NCBI RefSeq assembly: GCF_900113085.1
Contig: NZ_FOOC01000008.1
Span: 1 to 64,000, forward strand
DNA length: 64,000 bases
Source of the DNA: Fontimonas thermophila
GTDB lineage: Bacteria > Pseudomonadota > Gammaproteobacteria > Nevskiales > Nevskiaceae
Direction: 5' to 3'
In this document: in pieces, positions 27,007 through 37,344 of the stretch
How positions within the stretch are numbered: the first letter of the stretch is position 1
Layout of the letters: each line of letters opens with the position of its first letter
Notes under the pieces: generated by a model
Told to the model about the DNA's origin: nothing
What the model saw: the letters and a program-made list of their open reading frames with translations, nothing else
Databases searched by the model: none
Translations under genes and position numbers: made by a program

Positions 27007-28154
27007 GACCGGGCGTGCTGGTTCGTGTGCTGCTCGTGGCGGCGCTCGTGGGGAGCCTTGGCGCCTGTTCCAAAGACGGCAAGGTGCGCGAGCCGGCCGA
27101 GTTGCAGGACATCGTCAATCCGCAGCTGCGTTTATCCACGGTGTGGACGGCGCGCGCCGGCGAGGGGAGCGGCAAGTACCGTGCATCGCTGGATGTCACC
27201 GTCGCCGAGGATGCGGTCTATGCCGCCGAGGTGGGCGGTCGCGTTTATGCCTTCGATCCCAACACTGGTGCCCGCCTGTGGGTGACCGACACCGATGCCC
27301 GCGTGATTTCCGGGCCGAGCGTGTCCGGCAATGCGGTGCTGGTCGGGACGATGGAAGGCGAGGTCATTGCGCTCAAGCGCGCGGATGGTGCGCCATACTG
27401 GCGCAGCACGATTTCCAGCGAGGCGCTGGCCACGCCGGTTGGCGATGGCAACCTGGTCATCGCCCGCGCCGGCGATGGTCGTGTCCACGCACTGTCGGCG
27501 GTCAGCGGCTCTGCGCTGTGGATGTTCGAGCGCACGGTGCCGAGCCTGACCTTGCGCGGCCTGGGCAAGCCGGTGATCGACGGGAATCGGGTGTTCGTCG
27601 GCATGGACAACGGCCGCGTCGCGGCGCTGCGCATGGCCGATGGCCAACCGATCTGGGAGCAGGCCGTCGCTGCGCCGAGCGGGCGCAACGAGCTCGAGCG
27701 CTTGACCGACATCGATGGCGCGTTATTGCTCGATGGCGGCGAACTCTACGTGGCCAGCTACGGCGGTGAGGTGGCCTGTCTCGATGGCGATACTGGCCAG
27801 GTGCTGTGGCGGCGGGCAGTGAAGAGTTACACCGGCCCGACCCGCATCGGCGATATCATCGTCGTGAGCGACGAGTCCGGCGTGGTCTGGGGGCTCGACG
27901 CCACGACCGGTGCCGCGGCCTGGAAGAACGAAGACTTGAAGTACCGGCGGTTGTCGCCGCCGGCGGCTTTTGCCGAGCGCATCGTCGTCGGAGACTATGA
28001 GGGGTATTTGCACTGGCTGGACCCGAAGGACGGCCGTCTTGTTGCGCGTGCGCGCGCGGGCCGCGATCCGATCCAGGCGGTGCCGGTGGCGGATGGGGCG
28101 TTGTTGTATGTACTCGATACCGCCGGCCGGCTCGCGGCCATCCGCGCCGACTGA
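27003..28154 (+). CDS. bamB: Outer-membrane protein assembly factor BamB
   Basis: A 383-residue lipoprotein. The signal peptide ends in the lipobox LVGSLGAC (Cys at about residue 22), followed by an eight-bladed PQQ-type beta-propeller with repeats such as VYAFDPNTGARLW, VYAADIGG-like blades and SGSALWMFE. BamB supports BamA in folding outer-membrane proteins. GTG 27003 overlaps the yfgM stop. An intrinsic terminator follows 22 bases downstream, so bamB closes the ndk-to-bamB run. Confidence 0.94.
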   Translation: MRPGVLVRVLLVAALVGSLGACSKDGKVREPAELQDIVNPQLRLSTVWTARAGEGSGKYRASLDVTVAEDAVYAAEVGGRVYAFDPNTGARLWVTDTDARVISGPSVSGNAVLVGTMEGEVIALKRADGAPYWRSTISSEALATPVGDGNLVIARAGDGRVHALSAVSGSALWMFERTVPSLTLRGLGKPVIDGNRVFVGMDNGRVAALRMADGQPIWEQAVAAPSGRNELERLTDIDGALLLDGGELYVASYGGEVACLDGDTGQVLWRRAVKSYTGPTRIGDIIVVSDESGVVWGLDATTGAAAWKNEDLKYRRLSPPAAFAERIVVGDYEGYLHWLDPKDGRLVARARAGRDPIQAVPVADGALLYVLDTAGRLAAIRAD

Positions 28155-28176
28155 CCGATTTTGCCCACTGGCGCGA

Positions 28177-28200
28177 GGCGGGCTCAGGCCCGCCTTTTTC
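28177..28200 (+). terminator. Intrinsic terminator after bamB
   Basis: GGCGGGC (28177-28183) and GCCCGCC (28188-28194) form a perfect 7-bp stem with a TCAG loop, followed by TTTTTC. It lies between the bamB stop and the der start. Confidence 0.85.
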
Positions 28201-28229
28201 GTTGAGCGTGCTTTGCGGACAATGCACCG

Positions 28230-29627
28230 ATGAGCGACAAACTCCCCACGATCATACTCGTCGGCCGCCCGAACGTCGGCAAGTCGACGCTGTTCAACCG
28301 CCTGACCGGGACGCGCGATGCGCTGGTCGCCGATCTGCCGGGACTCACCCGCGATCGCCAGTACGGCACGGCGGTGTTTGAGCACCGTGCCTTCGTTGTC
28401 GTCGATACCGGCGGATTGATGCCGGAATCCCAGGATCCCCTCGCCGCACTGGCCGAAGATCAGGCCAGGCTCGCGCTCGACGAGGCGGATCACGTCCTCT
28501 TCGTCGTCGATGCGCGATCTGGATGTACGCCATCGGACGAGGCCATCGCGCGGTATCTGCGCAGGCTCGGCAAACCCTTGACGCTGGTCGTCAACAAGGC
28601 GGAGGGTCAGCCGCCGGCGCAGGCCGCTGCCGATTTCTTCCGGTTGGGTTTGGGTGAGCCGCAAGCGGTCTCGGCCGAACACGGCCACGGTCTGCCGGCG
28701 TTGCTGCGGCGCGTGCTGGCGGATCTGCCGGTCGTCGCGGCCGAGCCTGCGGATGAGGACGGCGTCGTACGCGTGGCCATCGTCGGCCGCCCGAACGTCG
28801 GCAAATCCACGCTGGTGAACCGCCTGATCGGCGAGGAGCGGCTGCTCGCCGCCGATGTGCCAGGGACGACACGCGATGCGATTGTCGTGCCGTTTGCGTA
28901 CGAAGGGCGTCCTTACCAGCTGATCGATACTGCTGGCGTGCGTCGGCGCGCGCGCATCTGGGAGGGTGTCGAGAAACTCTCGATCGTGAAAACACTGCAA
29001 GCGATCGAACGCGCGCATGTGGTCATCGCCGTCGTCGATGCACAGGCCGATATCGGCGAACAGGATGCCCGCCTGATGGGCCTGATCGCGCAGCGCGGCC
29101 GTGCGATGGTGCTGGCGGTGAACAAATGGGATGGCCTTACCCCCGATGCGCGCGAGCAGGTGCGCTACCAGATCGGCCTGAAGCTGCCCTTCCTGGACTA
29201 TGCGCCGACGCTTTTCATCTCGGCGCGGCACGGCTCGGGTCTGGGCGAACTGATGCGCGCGGTGCAGGCGGCTTACGACTCGACGATGCGCGAGCTGCCG
29301 ACAGGGGAGATCAACCGGGTACTGGAACAGGCGGTCGAGGCGCATCCGCCTCCGGCGGTGCTCGGCCGGCGCATCAAGCTGCGCTATGCCCACCAAGGGG
29401 GTCGCAATCCGCCGCGCATCGTCATTCACGGCAACCAGACCGAGAAACTGCCGGCGGCGTATAAGCGTTACCTCGCGAACCGTTTCCGCGAGGCCTTCAA
29501 CCTCACGGGTGTGCCGCTCCTGCTGAGCTTCAAGACCGGCGACAACCCATTCAAGGACAGGCAGAACACACTGACTGCGCGCCAGATCAAGAAAAAACGG
29601 CGGCTGATGGCACACGTCAAGCGCTGA
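28230..29627 (+). CDS. der: Ribosome-assembly GTPase Der (EngA)
   Basis: A 465-residue tandem GTPase. Two P-loops (GRPNVGKSTLFN at about 12 and GRPNVGKSTLVN at about 187), two NKxD motifs (VVNKAEG, diverged, and AVNKWDG) and a C-terminal KH-like domain are present. The first NKxD reads NKAE, which is common in Der. It acts in 50S subunit maturation. It stands 29 bases after the bamB terminator and must have its own promoter there, which I could not define. Confidence 0.96.
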   Translation: MSDKLPTIILVGRPNVGKSTLFNRLTGTRDALVADLPGLTRDRQYGTAVFEHRAFVVVDTGGLMPESQDPLAALAEDQARLALDEADHVLFVVDARSGCTPSDEAIARYLRRLGKPLTLVVNKAEGQPPAQAAADFFRLGLGEPQAVSAEHGHGLPALLRRVLADLPVVAAEPADEDGVVRVAIVGRPNVGKSTLVNRLIGEERLLAADVPGTTRDAIVVPFAYEGRPYQLIDTAGVRRRARIWEGVEKLSIVKTLQAIERAHVVIAVVDAQADIGEQDARLMGLIAQRGRAMVLAVNKWDGLTPDAREQVRYQIGLKLPFLDYAPTLFISARHGSGLGELMRAVQAAYDSTMRELPTGEINRVLEQAVEAHPPPAVLGRRIKLRYAHQGGRNPPRIVIHGNQTEKLPAAYKRYLANRFREAFNLTGVPLLLSFKTGDNPFKDRQNTLTARQIKKKRRLMAHVKR

Positions 29628-29642
29628 GCATGCCCGCACGGC

Positions 29643-31418
29643 TCAGGCATCGAACGGCCACACCCGGGGGATGATCGCGACCGCGACGCCCCACAGCAGC
29701 AGTTGCAGAGGAATGCCGACCTTGAGGAAATCGGTGAAACGGTAACCGCCCGGGCCGAACACCATCAGATTGGTCTGATAGCCGAGCGGTGTCGAAAAAC
29801 TCGCGGATGCCGCCATCATCACGGCGTAGACAAAGGGCAGAGGGCTAACGCCGAGCTCTTCAGCTGCAGCCATACAGATCGGGAACATCAGCACTGCCGC
29901 GGCGTTGTTGGTGATCATCTCGGTGAGCAGCATCGTCATCAGATACGCCAGGGCCAGAACCCACAGCGGATTCTCACCGGGAATGGTCAGCAATAACCCT
30001 GCGATCTCGGCGGCGGCGCCGGTGACTTCGAGCGCCTTGCCGAGCGCGAACGAGCAGGCGATCACCAGCAGCACCTGGGTGTCGATGCTCTTGCGGGCAG
30101 CCGTGACGCTGACGCAGCCCAGTGCGACACTGGCCGCGGCGCCGAGCAGGGCCGCGGTCACCATCTCGACCCAGCCGAAGGTCGCGGTGAGAATCACGGC
30201 GGCGAGAATCCCCCAGGCGCGCAGGGCGTGGTCGAAACGCGGAACCTCGGAGTCGGCGACGTCGCTGACGAGCAGAAAGTCTGGAGAGTGCCGGTGCCGT
30301 TCCACCCAGACCGGACGCGCTTCGAGCAGCAAGGTATCGGCGGGCTTGAGCACGACGTCGCCCAGGCCGCCGCGCACGCGTTGGCCGTCGCGGGCGACGG
30401 CGATGACGGAGGCGCCGTAATACGTGTGGAAACGGCTGTCGCGCAGGGTTTTGTTGATCAGCGGGCAGCGGGTCGAGATCACGACCTCGACGAGCTTGCG
30501 CTCCGGGTACTGTTTGGCGATCGCGGCATCGTTGCCATTGAGCGGGGTGCGCAGGCCGCGGATGCGTTGCAGCTCGACGATGGCATCGACATCGCCGGCG
30601 AACACGAGACGGTCGTTGCCCAGCAGGCGTTCGCTCGACCCAACCGCCGGAATGATCCGACCCTCGCGCTCGATTTCGATCAGGAACAGGCGGCCCAGGT
30701 GGCGTAACCCGGCCTCGGCGATCGTTTTGCCCACCAGTGGCCCGTCGTTCTCGACGATCATTTCGACCGTGTACTCGCGGGGGTTCTCGAAGGCGCTGGT
30801 GCCGGGTTTGCGCTCCGGCAACAGGCGCTGGCCGATCGTCATCATGTACAGCATGCCGACCAGCGCAGTCGGGATGCCGATCCAGGCAATGTCGAACATG
30901 CCCAGATCGGGATTGCCACGGCTGGTCCACAGGCCGTTGACGACGAGATTGGTCGAGGTCCCGATGAGCGTGCAGGTGCCGCCCAAAATGGCGGCGTAAC
31001 TCAGCGGCATCAGCAGCTTGGAGGCAGGGAACTGGTTGCGCTTGGCCCAGGAGAGGATTGCCGGCAGGAAGGCTGCAACGATCGGTGTGTTGTTGATGAA
31101 GGCCGACAGGCCGACGGTAGGCGCCATGACCCGCAGCTGCGCGAGCGACAGCCGCCGTGGGCGTCCGAGCAGCTTCTGAACGACGAGATCGATCGCCCCG
31201 GTATCACGCAGTCCGGCGGCGACGACATACATCGCGGCAACGGTGATCATGCCCTCGTTGGAAAAACCACCGAGCGCCTGCTTGGGATCGAGCACGCCCA
31301 GCGCAAGCAGCGCGAGCATGGCCAGAATCAGAACCAACTCGGCGGCCAGTTTTTCGCTGATCAGCAATGCGAGGGTGAGAAAAAGTACGCCCAGCGTGAT
31401 CCAGGCCTGTAATTCCAT
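29643..31418 (-). CDS. SLC13/DASS-type anion permease with two RCK-C domains
   Basis: A 591-residue membrane protein. N-terminal helices carry the family block SAFINNTPIVAAFLPAI, and the C-terminal half has the mirrored EMITNNAAAVLMFPI, typical of the two helical hairpins of the SLC13/ArsB superfamily. Between them lie two TrkA-C (RCK-C) domains at about 205-375 (for example VGKTIAEAGLRHLGRLFLIE), a regulatory insert seen in bacterial sulfate or dicarboxylate permeases. The substrate cannot be told from sequence. It is convergent with der, 15 bases apart, and follows the AmpG-like gene on the same strand. Confidence 0.88.
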   Translation of the reverse strand: MELQAWITLGVLFLTLALLISEKLAAELVLILAMLALLALGVLDPKQALGGFSNEGMITVAAMYVVAAGLRDTGAIDLVVQKLLGRPRRLSLAQLRVMAPTVGLSAFINNTPIVAAFLPAILSWAKRNQFPASKLLMPLSYAAILGGTCTLIGTSTNLVVNGLWTSRGNPDLGMFDIAWIGIPTALVGMLYMMTIGQRLLPERKPGTSAFENPREYTVEMIVENDGPLVGKTIAEAGLRHLGRLFLIEIEREGRIIPAVGSSERLLGNDRLVFAGDVDAIVELQRIRGLRTPLNGNDAAIAKQYPERKLVEVVISTRCPLINKTLRDSRFHTYYGASVIAVARDGQRVRGGLGDVVLKPADTLLLEARPVWVERHRHSPDFLLVSDVADSEVPRFDHALRAWGILAAVILTATFGWVEMVTAALLGAAASVALGCVSVTAARKSIDTQVLLVIACSFALGKALEVTGAAAEIAGLLLTIPGENPLWVLALAYLMTMLLTEMITNNAAAVLMFPICMAAAEELGVSPLPFVYAVMMAASASFSTPLGYQTNLMVFGPGGYRFTDFLKVGIPLQLLLWGVAVAIIPRVWPFDA

Positions 31419-31511
31419 GGGTAGAGACGTGGTGGTGACGTAAAAGTCGGTGGCAAGACCGGCGCGTTACGATAACAGCTCCGCTGGGTTGTGCCCTATG
31501 CATCCGGACAC

Positions 31512-32738
31512 TCAAGCCCTCTGCATCGACCAGACGCGGGCGAGTTCCGGCGGGTCGGATCGGCGGTCGAGCCGATGGATCAAGAACAAACAGCCGGCCG
31601 CGGAAATCACGGTTGCGCTCGCAAACAGCGCGCGATATCCCGCATGCTCGGCGAGCCATCCGCCGCTGATGGTGGCCGCGCCATGGCCAAGCACCAGCGC
31701 ACAGGCCAGCAGCGTATAGTCGGTGCTGGCGTGATCGGGAGCGCAGGCGTCCATCATCAAGGTGAACAGCGCGACCACGGCCATGCCGCCGAGGAGATGT
31801 TCGGCGACGCAGGCGATGGCTACACCGGACAGTCCGCCGATTCCGAAGCTGGTGAGGGCATAAACAGCCAGCGCGCCGGCCTCCAGCAAGCCGGCAACCA
31901 GCAGAGCCGTGCGCCGTCCCAGGCGCCAGGTGAGCCAGCCGCCGAGGGCCGCGCCCGCCAGCGTGGCCGCCGAGCCGAGAGTGCCCTTGATCAGTGCGAT
32001 TTGTTCCTTGCCCATGCCCATGTCGTGCAGATAGGGGCCGACCATTCCAGACCCCATCGAATTGCCGAACTTGTAAACGCAGATCAAGGCGATGAACGTC
32101 GGAATCCCAGGGCGGCGCAGGCGCATCCACCAACCGGCCATGAGCTGTCGCCATGCCGGTGGGGCCGCGCCGGGGCGATGCGCAGGCGGTGTGCGCAGAC
32201 CAAGCACCGGGATCACCGTGCAGGCCAGCAGCCCCGCCATGGTCAGGCACATCGCGGTCCAGCCGTATCGTGCAAAAACCCACAGCAGCAAACCGCCGCC
32301 CAGAATCATCCCGAGCCGATAGCCGCCGACTTGCAGGCCATTGCCGAGGCCGCGCTCGACGGGTGAGAGCAGCCTCACTGCAAGTCCGTCGGTGGCGATG
32401 TCCTGGGTTGCGGCGATGAGGTTGAACACGAACAGGACGAGCAGTAAAAGACCCAGGGTGCCGGTGAGATCGAATGAGCCGATCGCCAAGGCAACGGCCA
32501 CCGCGGCGAGCTGCAGCACCAGCAGCCACTGTCGGTATGTGCCGATATGGTCGACCAGCGAAGCCCACGCAAACTTCAGTGCCCAGGGTGCGAACAGCAG
32601 CGAAGTCGCTCCGATCGCAGTCAGCGACAGGCCTTGCTCACGTAGCAGCACCGGCAAGGCCTGGGTAAAGAACCCGTAGGGCAGTCCCTGGGCCAGATAA
32701 AGACTGCCCAGCAGCCAGGCTTTGCCGGCGGGGCTCAT
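31512..32738 (-). CDS. AmpG-like MFS permease
   Basis: A roughly 408-residue 12-helix major facilitator protein. It opens with WLLGSLYLAQGLPYGFFTQALPVLLREQGLS, the typical AmpG start, and has LLFAPWALKFAWASLVD and DIATDGLAVRLL like muropeptide permeases. The likely substrate is an anhydro-muropeptide or related sugar compound, moved inward across the cytoplasmic membrane; the exact substrate is uncertain. ATG 32738 is preferred because GGAGACGAGAG precedes it; a start at 32798 would add 20 residues unlike the family. Confidence 0.82.
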   Translation of the reverse strand: MSPAGKAWLLGSLYLAQGLPYGFFTQALPVLLREQGLSLTAIGATSLLFAPWALKFAWASLVDHIGTYRQWLLVLQLAAVAVALAIGSFDLTGTLGLLLLVLFVFNLIAATQDIATDGLAVRLLSPVERGLGNGLQVGGYRLGMILGGGLLLWVFARYGWTAMCLTMAGLLACTVIPVLGLRTPPAHRPGAAPPAWRQLMAGWWMRLRRPGIPTFIALICVYKFGNSMGSGMVGPYLHDMGMGKEQIALIKGTLGSAATLAGAALGGWLTWRLGRRTALLVAGLLEAGALAVYALTSFGIGGLSGVAIACVAEHLLGGMAVVALFTLMMDACAPDHASTDYTLLACALVLGHGAATISGGWLAEHAGYRALFASATVISAAGCLFLIHRLDRRSDPPELARVWSMQRA

Positions 32739-32828
32739 GTCGCTCTCGTCTCCACACGGGTCATTCGCGGCATGACCGGCTCGGAATGATGATGCCAAGT
32801 TCCTTTATCATGCGCGCAGGGCACGCGC

Positions 32829-33455
32829 TCAGAGACAGCGCCACGCAAAACGACCGATCGCGGGGCTCTCGAGCACGATACGATCACGCGGTTTGAGCGG
32901 TCCAACGCCCTTGGGTGTGCCGGTGTAGATCACATCGCCCGGCGCCAGCGCCCAAGTCTGCGACAGGATATGGATCTGGCGTGCCACCGGAAACAGCATG
33001 TCCCGGGTACGGCCGTGCTGGCGCAGTTTGCCATTGACGTGGCAGGTGAATTCGATGGCCTGCAGATCTTGCTCGAGATAGGGTTGGAAGCTGCCCAGGG
33101 GCGCGGCGCCGTCGAAGGCCTTGGCCAGTTCCCAGGGTTTGCCGTGGGCTTTGAGAGTGGTCTGCAGTTCGCGCAGCGTCAGGTCCAGGCCGAGTGTGAT
33201 GCCGCCGACCCAGTTCAATGCATCGTCCAGCGGAATGTCGCGTCCGCCGCCGGTGAGCTGCACGACCAGTTCGGCTTCATGGTGGACCTCGCCGCGACCA
33301 CGCGGCAGCACGATCGGCTCACCCTCGGGCACGACGCAGCTTGGTGGTTTCATGAAAACGACGCAGTCGCCGTCGGCGGCGTGTCCGAGGTGGGCCAGTT
33401 CCTGTACATGCTCAGCGTAGTTCTTGCCGATGCAAAAGATGCGGTTGATGCGCAT
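32829..33455 (-). CDS. Fumarylacetoacetate hydrolase family protein
   Basis: A 208-residue FAH-domain protein with the short MRINRIFCIGKNYAEHVQEL start, the metal ligands in VHHEAELVVQLTG and the C-terminal VIYTGTPKGVGPL. Small members of this family act as acylpyruvate hydrolases or oxaloacetate decarboxylases/tautomerases. The neighbouring pckA also uses oxaloacetate, which makes oxaloacetate chemistry attractive but unproven. It lies after the pckA terminator and may be transcribed separately. Confidence 0.85.
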   Translation of the reverse strand: MRINRIFCIGKNYAEHVQELAHLGHAADGDCVVFMKPPSCVVPEGEPIVLPRGRGEVHHEAELVVQLTGGGRDIPLDDALNWVGGITLGLDLTLRELQTTLKAHGKPWELAKAFDGAAPLGSFQPYLEQDLQAIEFTCHVNGKLRQHGRTRDMLFPVARQIHILSQTWALAPGDVIYTGTPKGVGPLKPRDRIVLESPAIGRFAWRCL

Positions 33456-33467
33456 GGCTGCCAGTCG

Positions 33468-33499
33468 CCGTAAAGAACAACGGCTGCCGAAGCAGCCGT
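33468..33499 (-). terminator. Intrinsic terminator of pckA
   Basis: On the minus strand ACGGCTGC-TTCG-GCAGCCGT (33480-33499) is a perfect 8-bp stem closed by a stable UUCG tetraloop, followed by TGTTCTTT. It lies 25 bases past the pckA stop and before the FAH-family gene. Confidence 0.75.
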
Positions 33500-33524
33500 C
33501 ATTCGGATCACGTTGGATCTCCCG

Positions 33525-35183
33525 TTAGATGCGTTCTTCGATGCCGAAGTCCGCAAAGCCTTTCTTCCTGAAATTCTCGCGGAACATGTCGCGCAGCTTG
33601 ATGGCCTGCGCGTCATAGGCCGCCTTGTCGGCCCAACCGTTGCGCGGATTGAGCATTTCGCTCGGCACGTCGGGGCAGGCCGTGGGCATTTTCAGATTGA
33701 GGATCGGATGCGTCTCGGTGGGTACGTCGTCGAGTTCGCCATTGAGCGCGGCATTGAGCAGGGCGCGCGTCATACGGATCGAGATGCGCTTGCCGACGCC
33801 GTAGGGCCCGCCCTGCCAGCCGGTGTTGAGCAGGATGCAGCGGGCCTTGTGCTGCTGCATTTTCTCGGCGAGCAGCCTGGCATAGACGTTCGGCTTGTGC
33901 GCCATGAACGGGCCGCCGAAGCAGGCCGAGAACGTCGGTGTCGGTTCAGTGATGCCGACCTCGGTGCCGGCGACGCGCGCAGTGAATCCCGAGACGAAGT
34001 GGTACATCACGTCCTTGGGTTCGAGGATCGCGATCGGCGGCAGCACGCCGAAGGCATCGGCGGTGAGCAGGACGATGGTCTGCGGATGCGGCCCGCGTCC
34101 ATTGGGCATGACGTTCGGATTGGCGCTCAGCGGGTAGCTGAAGCGCGTGTTCTCGGCGATCGAGGCGTCGCTGAGATCGAGCTCGTCCGGGTGGCACTCT
34201 TCCATGCGCTTGCCCGGCAACGGTGGCACGTTTTCGATGATCGTGCCCGGTTTGGACAGGGCCGCGGCGATGACCGGCTCGGCCTCCTTGTCGAGGTTGA
34301 TCAGCTTGGCATAACAACCGTCTTCGAGATTGCACAGACCGTTGTCGGACCAGATCGTCTCGTCGTCACCGATCAGGCGGCGGTTGGGATCTGCAGAGAG
34401 AGTGGTTTTGCCGGTGCCGGACAGACCGAACAGGATCGCGGCGTCACCTTTTGCGCCGACGTTGGCCGAGCAATGCATCGACAGGCGACCCTCGAGCGGT
34501 AGCAGGAAGTTGCCAACCGTGAAGATCGTTTTCTTGACGACACCGCAGTAGTCGGCGCGCCCGGCGACCAGGCAGATCTTGTTGCGCGTGTCGATGACGA
34601 TCGCGGCTTCGGATCGGCAGCCGTCGCGTTCGGGTTCACACCAGAACGAGGGGACGTTGAGCATCGTCCAGCGACGTGCATCGGCATCTTTCACGCCGAT
34701 CAACCCTTTCGGGAACATGTTGTGGGCGAACATCGCGTGTGTGGCGTATTCGCCGACGAAGCGATAGGGCACGGCGAACTCCGGATCCGAGCCCATGAAA
34801 ACGTCTTGCACATACAGCGAGGCCCGCTTGGCGTTGAGGTGATCGACCACACGCTTGAGCAGGCCTTGGTACTTCTGCGGATCGTAGGGGTTGAGGTCGG
34901 CCTTGAACCAGATCTGATCGGCGACCTCGGGCCACTTCACGGCATACGTGTCTTTGGTGCGGCGGCCGGTGCAATCCGGATCGGTGTAGTAGACCAGCGG
35001 GCCGTTGACTCCGAGTTTGGTCGGAAAGGCTTTCTGCTCATTCGATGGTCCGTCGCGACGGACCCGGCCACGGTCGTTGGCGATGGCCTCGTGGAACAGC
35101 TCTTCTTTCGAGAGGTTGTATTTGTAAGTGACGGTTTTCAGTCCGAAGAGCTTTTCAAGATCAGCCTGGAAGGTCATGCACAC
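33525..35183 (-). CDS. pckA: Phosphoenolpyruvate carboxykinase (ATP)
   Basis: A 552-residue ATP-type PEPCK. It has the kinase-1a P-loop GLSGTGKTTLSADPNR, the metal and substrate blocks RLIGDDETIWSD and TGWQGGPYGVGKRI, and PFMAHKPNVYA. It turns oxaloacetate into phosphoenolpyruvate for gluconeogenesis. Slightly longer than E. coli PckA (540). GAGGTG precedes ATG 35183. It is bounded by a UUCG terminator downstream. Confidence 0.96.
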   Translation of the reverse strand: MCMTFQADLEKLFGLKTVTYKYNLSKEELFHEAIANDRGRVRRDGPSNEQKAFPTKLGVNGPLVYYTDPDCTGRRTKDTYAVKWPEVADQIWFKADLNPYDPQKYQGLLKRVVDHLNAKRASLYVQDVFMGSDPEFAVPYRFVGEYATHAMFAHNMFPKGLIGVKDADARRWTMLNVPSFWCEPERDGCRSEAAIVIDTRNKICLVAGRADYCGVVKKTIFTVGNFLLPLEGRLSMHCSANVGAKGDAAILFGLSGTGKTTLSADPNRRLIGDDETIWSDNGLCNLEDGCYAKLINLDKEAEPVIAAALSKPGTIIENVPPLPGKRMEECHPDELDLSDASIAENTRFSYPLSANPNVMPNGRGPHPQTIVLLTADAFGVLPPIAILEPKDVMYHFVSGFTARVAGTEVGITEPTPTFSACFGGPFMAHKPNVYARLLAEKMQQHKARCILLNTGWQGGPYGVGKRISIRMTRALLNAALNGELDDVPTETHPILNLKMPTACPDVPSEMLNPRNGWADKAAYDAQAIKLRDMFRENFRKKGFADFGIEERI

Positions 35184-35240
35184 ACCTCAAATGGCGGGGA
35201 AGCCGGTAGGGTCCGGGCCCAAAAGAAGCGCAAATGGTAA

Positions 35241-35259
35241 GGAGGGGGGGGCGGGGAGG
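35241..35259 (+). other. G-rich tract upstream of pckA
   Basis: The 144-base gap between pilJ and pckA contains GGAGGGGGGGGCGGGGAGG. The plus strand could form a G-quadruplex; the pckA leader would carry the C-rich complement. No good -10/-35 pair for pckA was found in this gap. Confidence 0.35.
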
Positions 35260-35327
35260 CAAGCGCCAAAGCGCCGGATCCGGTGGTCCGGCACGACAAT
35301 GACACTGACCCCTGTGAAGGGCGGCGC

Positions 35328-37319
35328 TCAGCCGGTTTCAGGCAGCTTGAAGCCGGCCACCGATTCACGCAGCTTGATCGACAGGGCGTTGAGTTCCTCG
35401 ACCGCGTTCGCCGTCCGGTTGGCCGACCCCGAGGTCTGGATGGCGATGTCGCGAATGACCTGCATCGTGCCGGCAATCTTGGTCGCCTGTGCGGATTCTT
35501 TGCGCGCGGCGGCAGAAATCTCGGTGATGAGCCGGGCGAGTTCCTGCGACGAGGTCTCGATCCTGGTCAGCGCCTGGCCCGCTTCCTCGGCGCTCTTGGC
35601 GCCGACGACCACGTTCTGCGTCGAGCGCTCCATCGAGATGATCGCCTCGTTGGTGTCGGCCTGAATCGTCTTGACCAGGGTTTCGACCTGGCGCGTCGCG
35701 TTGGCTGCGCGCTCGGCGAGGCGCTGGACTTCGTCGGCGACGACCGCAAAACCGCGGCCCGCCTCGCCGGCCATTGCCGCCTGGATCGACGCGTTGAGCG
35801 CGAGCGTGTTGGTCTGTTCGGCGATGTCGTTGATGAACTCGATGATGTTGCCGATTTCCTGTGAGGATTCGCCCAGGCGCTTGATGCGCTTGGACGTGTC
35901 CTGGATCTGTTCGCGCAGCGCGGTCATTCCCTGGATCGTGCGGTTCACCGTCTCGGCGCCGTTGTGCGCGATTTGCACCGATTGCTGCGCCTGCTGTGCC
36001 AGTTTCTCCGCGTTTGCGGCGACTTGCTGCATCGACTGCGAGGTGGCGGTGATGGTGTTCGTGACCGCTGCGATTTCTTTGGCCTGGCGCTCGGAAGCCT
36101 CATTCATGCGCAACGCGGTTTCCTTGGTGCTGGATGCGGCGTTGGCGATTTCCACCGAGGTCGAATTGATCGTGCCGACCAGGTTGCGCATGTTCTGCAC
36201 GGTGTAGTTGATCGAGTCCGCGATTGCGCCGGTGAAGTCTTCGGTCACCGTCACGTCCACGGTCAGGTCGCCGTCGGCGAGATTCGTGATTTCATCGAGC
36301 AGCGACAGAATCGCCTGCTGCTGCTTGGCGTCGCGCTCTTCGGCAAAGCGCAGGCGCGAGCGTGTCGCGCGCACGGTGAAGACGATGAACGCGACCAGCA
36401 GCACGATGGCCAGACCGCCAGAGACGGCGACGACGATCGGCAGGATCACCTGGCGCACGCGGGTGTCGAGCAGGCGCTGCTCCAGCGCCTTGGCGGTGGC
36501 GATGACGTTGGCGGCGACACCCTGCAACTGGCCGGCGGCGATCTGCAGACGGTCGACCGCCTCGGCGTTCTCCAGCAGCGATTCGCTGGCCGTGACGACC
36601 TGGGCGAAACGTTCACCGGCCTCCCGCGCCAGCGGGCCGACTGCGGGATCGGCGAGCAGCTGCTGGTTGATCTGCATAAAGTTGCGGACCTCGGCGTCCA
36701 GTGCCTGGATCGTTGCCGCGGCATCGCGACCACGAGTCAGCACCGCGCGGGCTTCGGTGGCGATGCGTTCCAGACGTACCAACTGTGCAATGGCCGGATT
36801 CTGTCCGCCACGGCTACCCAGGCGCTCGGCGATGCGTTCGTAGATTTTGAAGACGTCGTCGCCACTGTCGGCATGGATCGCCTGGACGATCATCCCGGCG
36901 CTGGATGCAGCCTGGCGCCAGGCCTGTTCGCCGTCGAGCACGGTCTGCACCGTGCTTTTCATCTGGTTCCACGCATTGGCGACTTCGGTGACTTCCGGCT
37001 GTACCACCGCCGGCGCCGCGGGGATGCCGGCGTCGTCGTCACCCTGGATCAGGGCTTGTACCGAGAGGTCGAGATCCTCGACGCGCGCCGACAGGGTCAG
37101 GAAGTCGGGCGTCAAGCCGCGCGTCGCGGTTTCGCCGACATCGACGATCTGGCCGATGTCGTTGGAGATCTGCCGTGCGATCTCGACCCAGGTTTCATCG
37201 CGCGTATCGGTGCGCTGGATCGAATAAAAGCCGGCCATCGCGACCATCATGAGGATCACCGCGGTGATCAGCGTCGCCAGTTCGCGCCGGCTTCCCCGGA
37301 CTCTTCTTTTTTCTGCCAT
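35328..37319 (-). CDS. pilJ: Type IV pilus chemoreceptor PilJ
   Basis: A 663-residue methyl-accepting chemotaxis protein. TM1 lies at about 13-33, a periplasmic PilJ ligand-binding region of about 260 residues follows, TM2 is at about 290-316 ([19 protein letters not shown]), then HAMP and a cytoplasmic signalling domain with the MCP hairpin [20 protein letters not shown]. It senses surface contact or pilus state and signals to ChpA. In Pseudomonas pilJ sits inside pilGHI-J-chpA; here only pilH is adjacent (25 bases upstream) and the rest of the pathway is 8 kb away on the other strand. Confidence 0.92.
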   Translation of the reverse strand: MAEKRRVRGSRRELATLITAVILMMVAMAGFYSIQRTDTRDETWVEIARQISNDIGQIVDVGETATRGLTPDFLTLSARVEDLDLSVQALIQGDDDAGIPAAPAVVQPEVTEVANAWNQMKSTVQTVLDGEQAWRQAASSAGMIVQAIHADSGDDVFKIYERIAERLGSRGGQNPAIAQLVRLERIATEARAVLTRGRDAAATIQALDAEVRNFMQINQQLLADPAVGPLAREAGERFAQVVTASESLLENAEAVDRLQIAAGQLQGVAANVIATAKALEQRLLDTRVRQVILPIVVAVSGGLAIVLLVAFIVFTVRATRSRLRFAEERDAKQQQAILSLLDEITNLADGDLTVDVTVTEDFTGAIADSINYTVQNMRNLVGTINSTSVEIANAASSTKETALRMNEASERQAKEIAAVTNTITATSQSMQQVAANAEKLAQQAQQSVQIAHNGAETVNRTIQGMTALREQIQDTSKRIKRLGESSQEIGNIIEFINDIAEQTNTLALNASIQAAMAGEAGRGFAVVADEVQRLAERAANATRQVETLVKTIQADTNEAIISMERSTQNVVVGAKSAEEAGQALTRIETSSQELARLITEISAAARKESAQATKIAGTMQVIRDIAIQTSGSANRTANAVEELNALSIKLRESVAGFKLPETG

Positions 37320-37344
37320 GACTCCCCCTGGTACCAGCCAGCGT

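Noticed and set aside
27723-29639. 638-codon open frame antisense to bamB and der
   Set aside because: It spans two well-identified genes and the terminator between them, so it is a by-product of codon bias.
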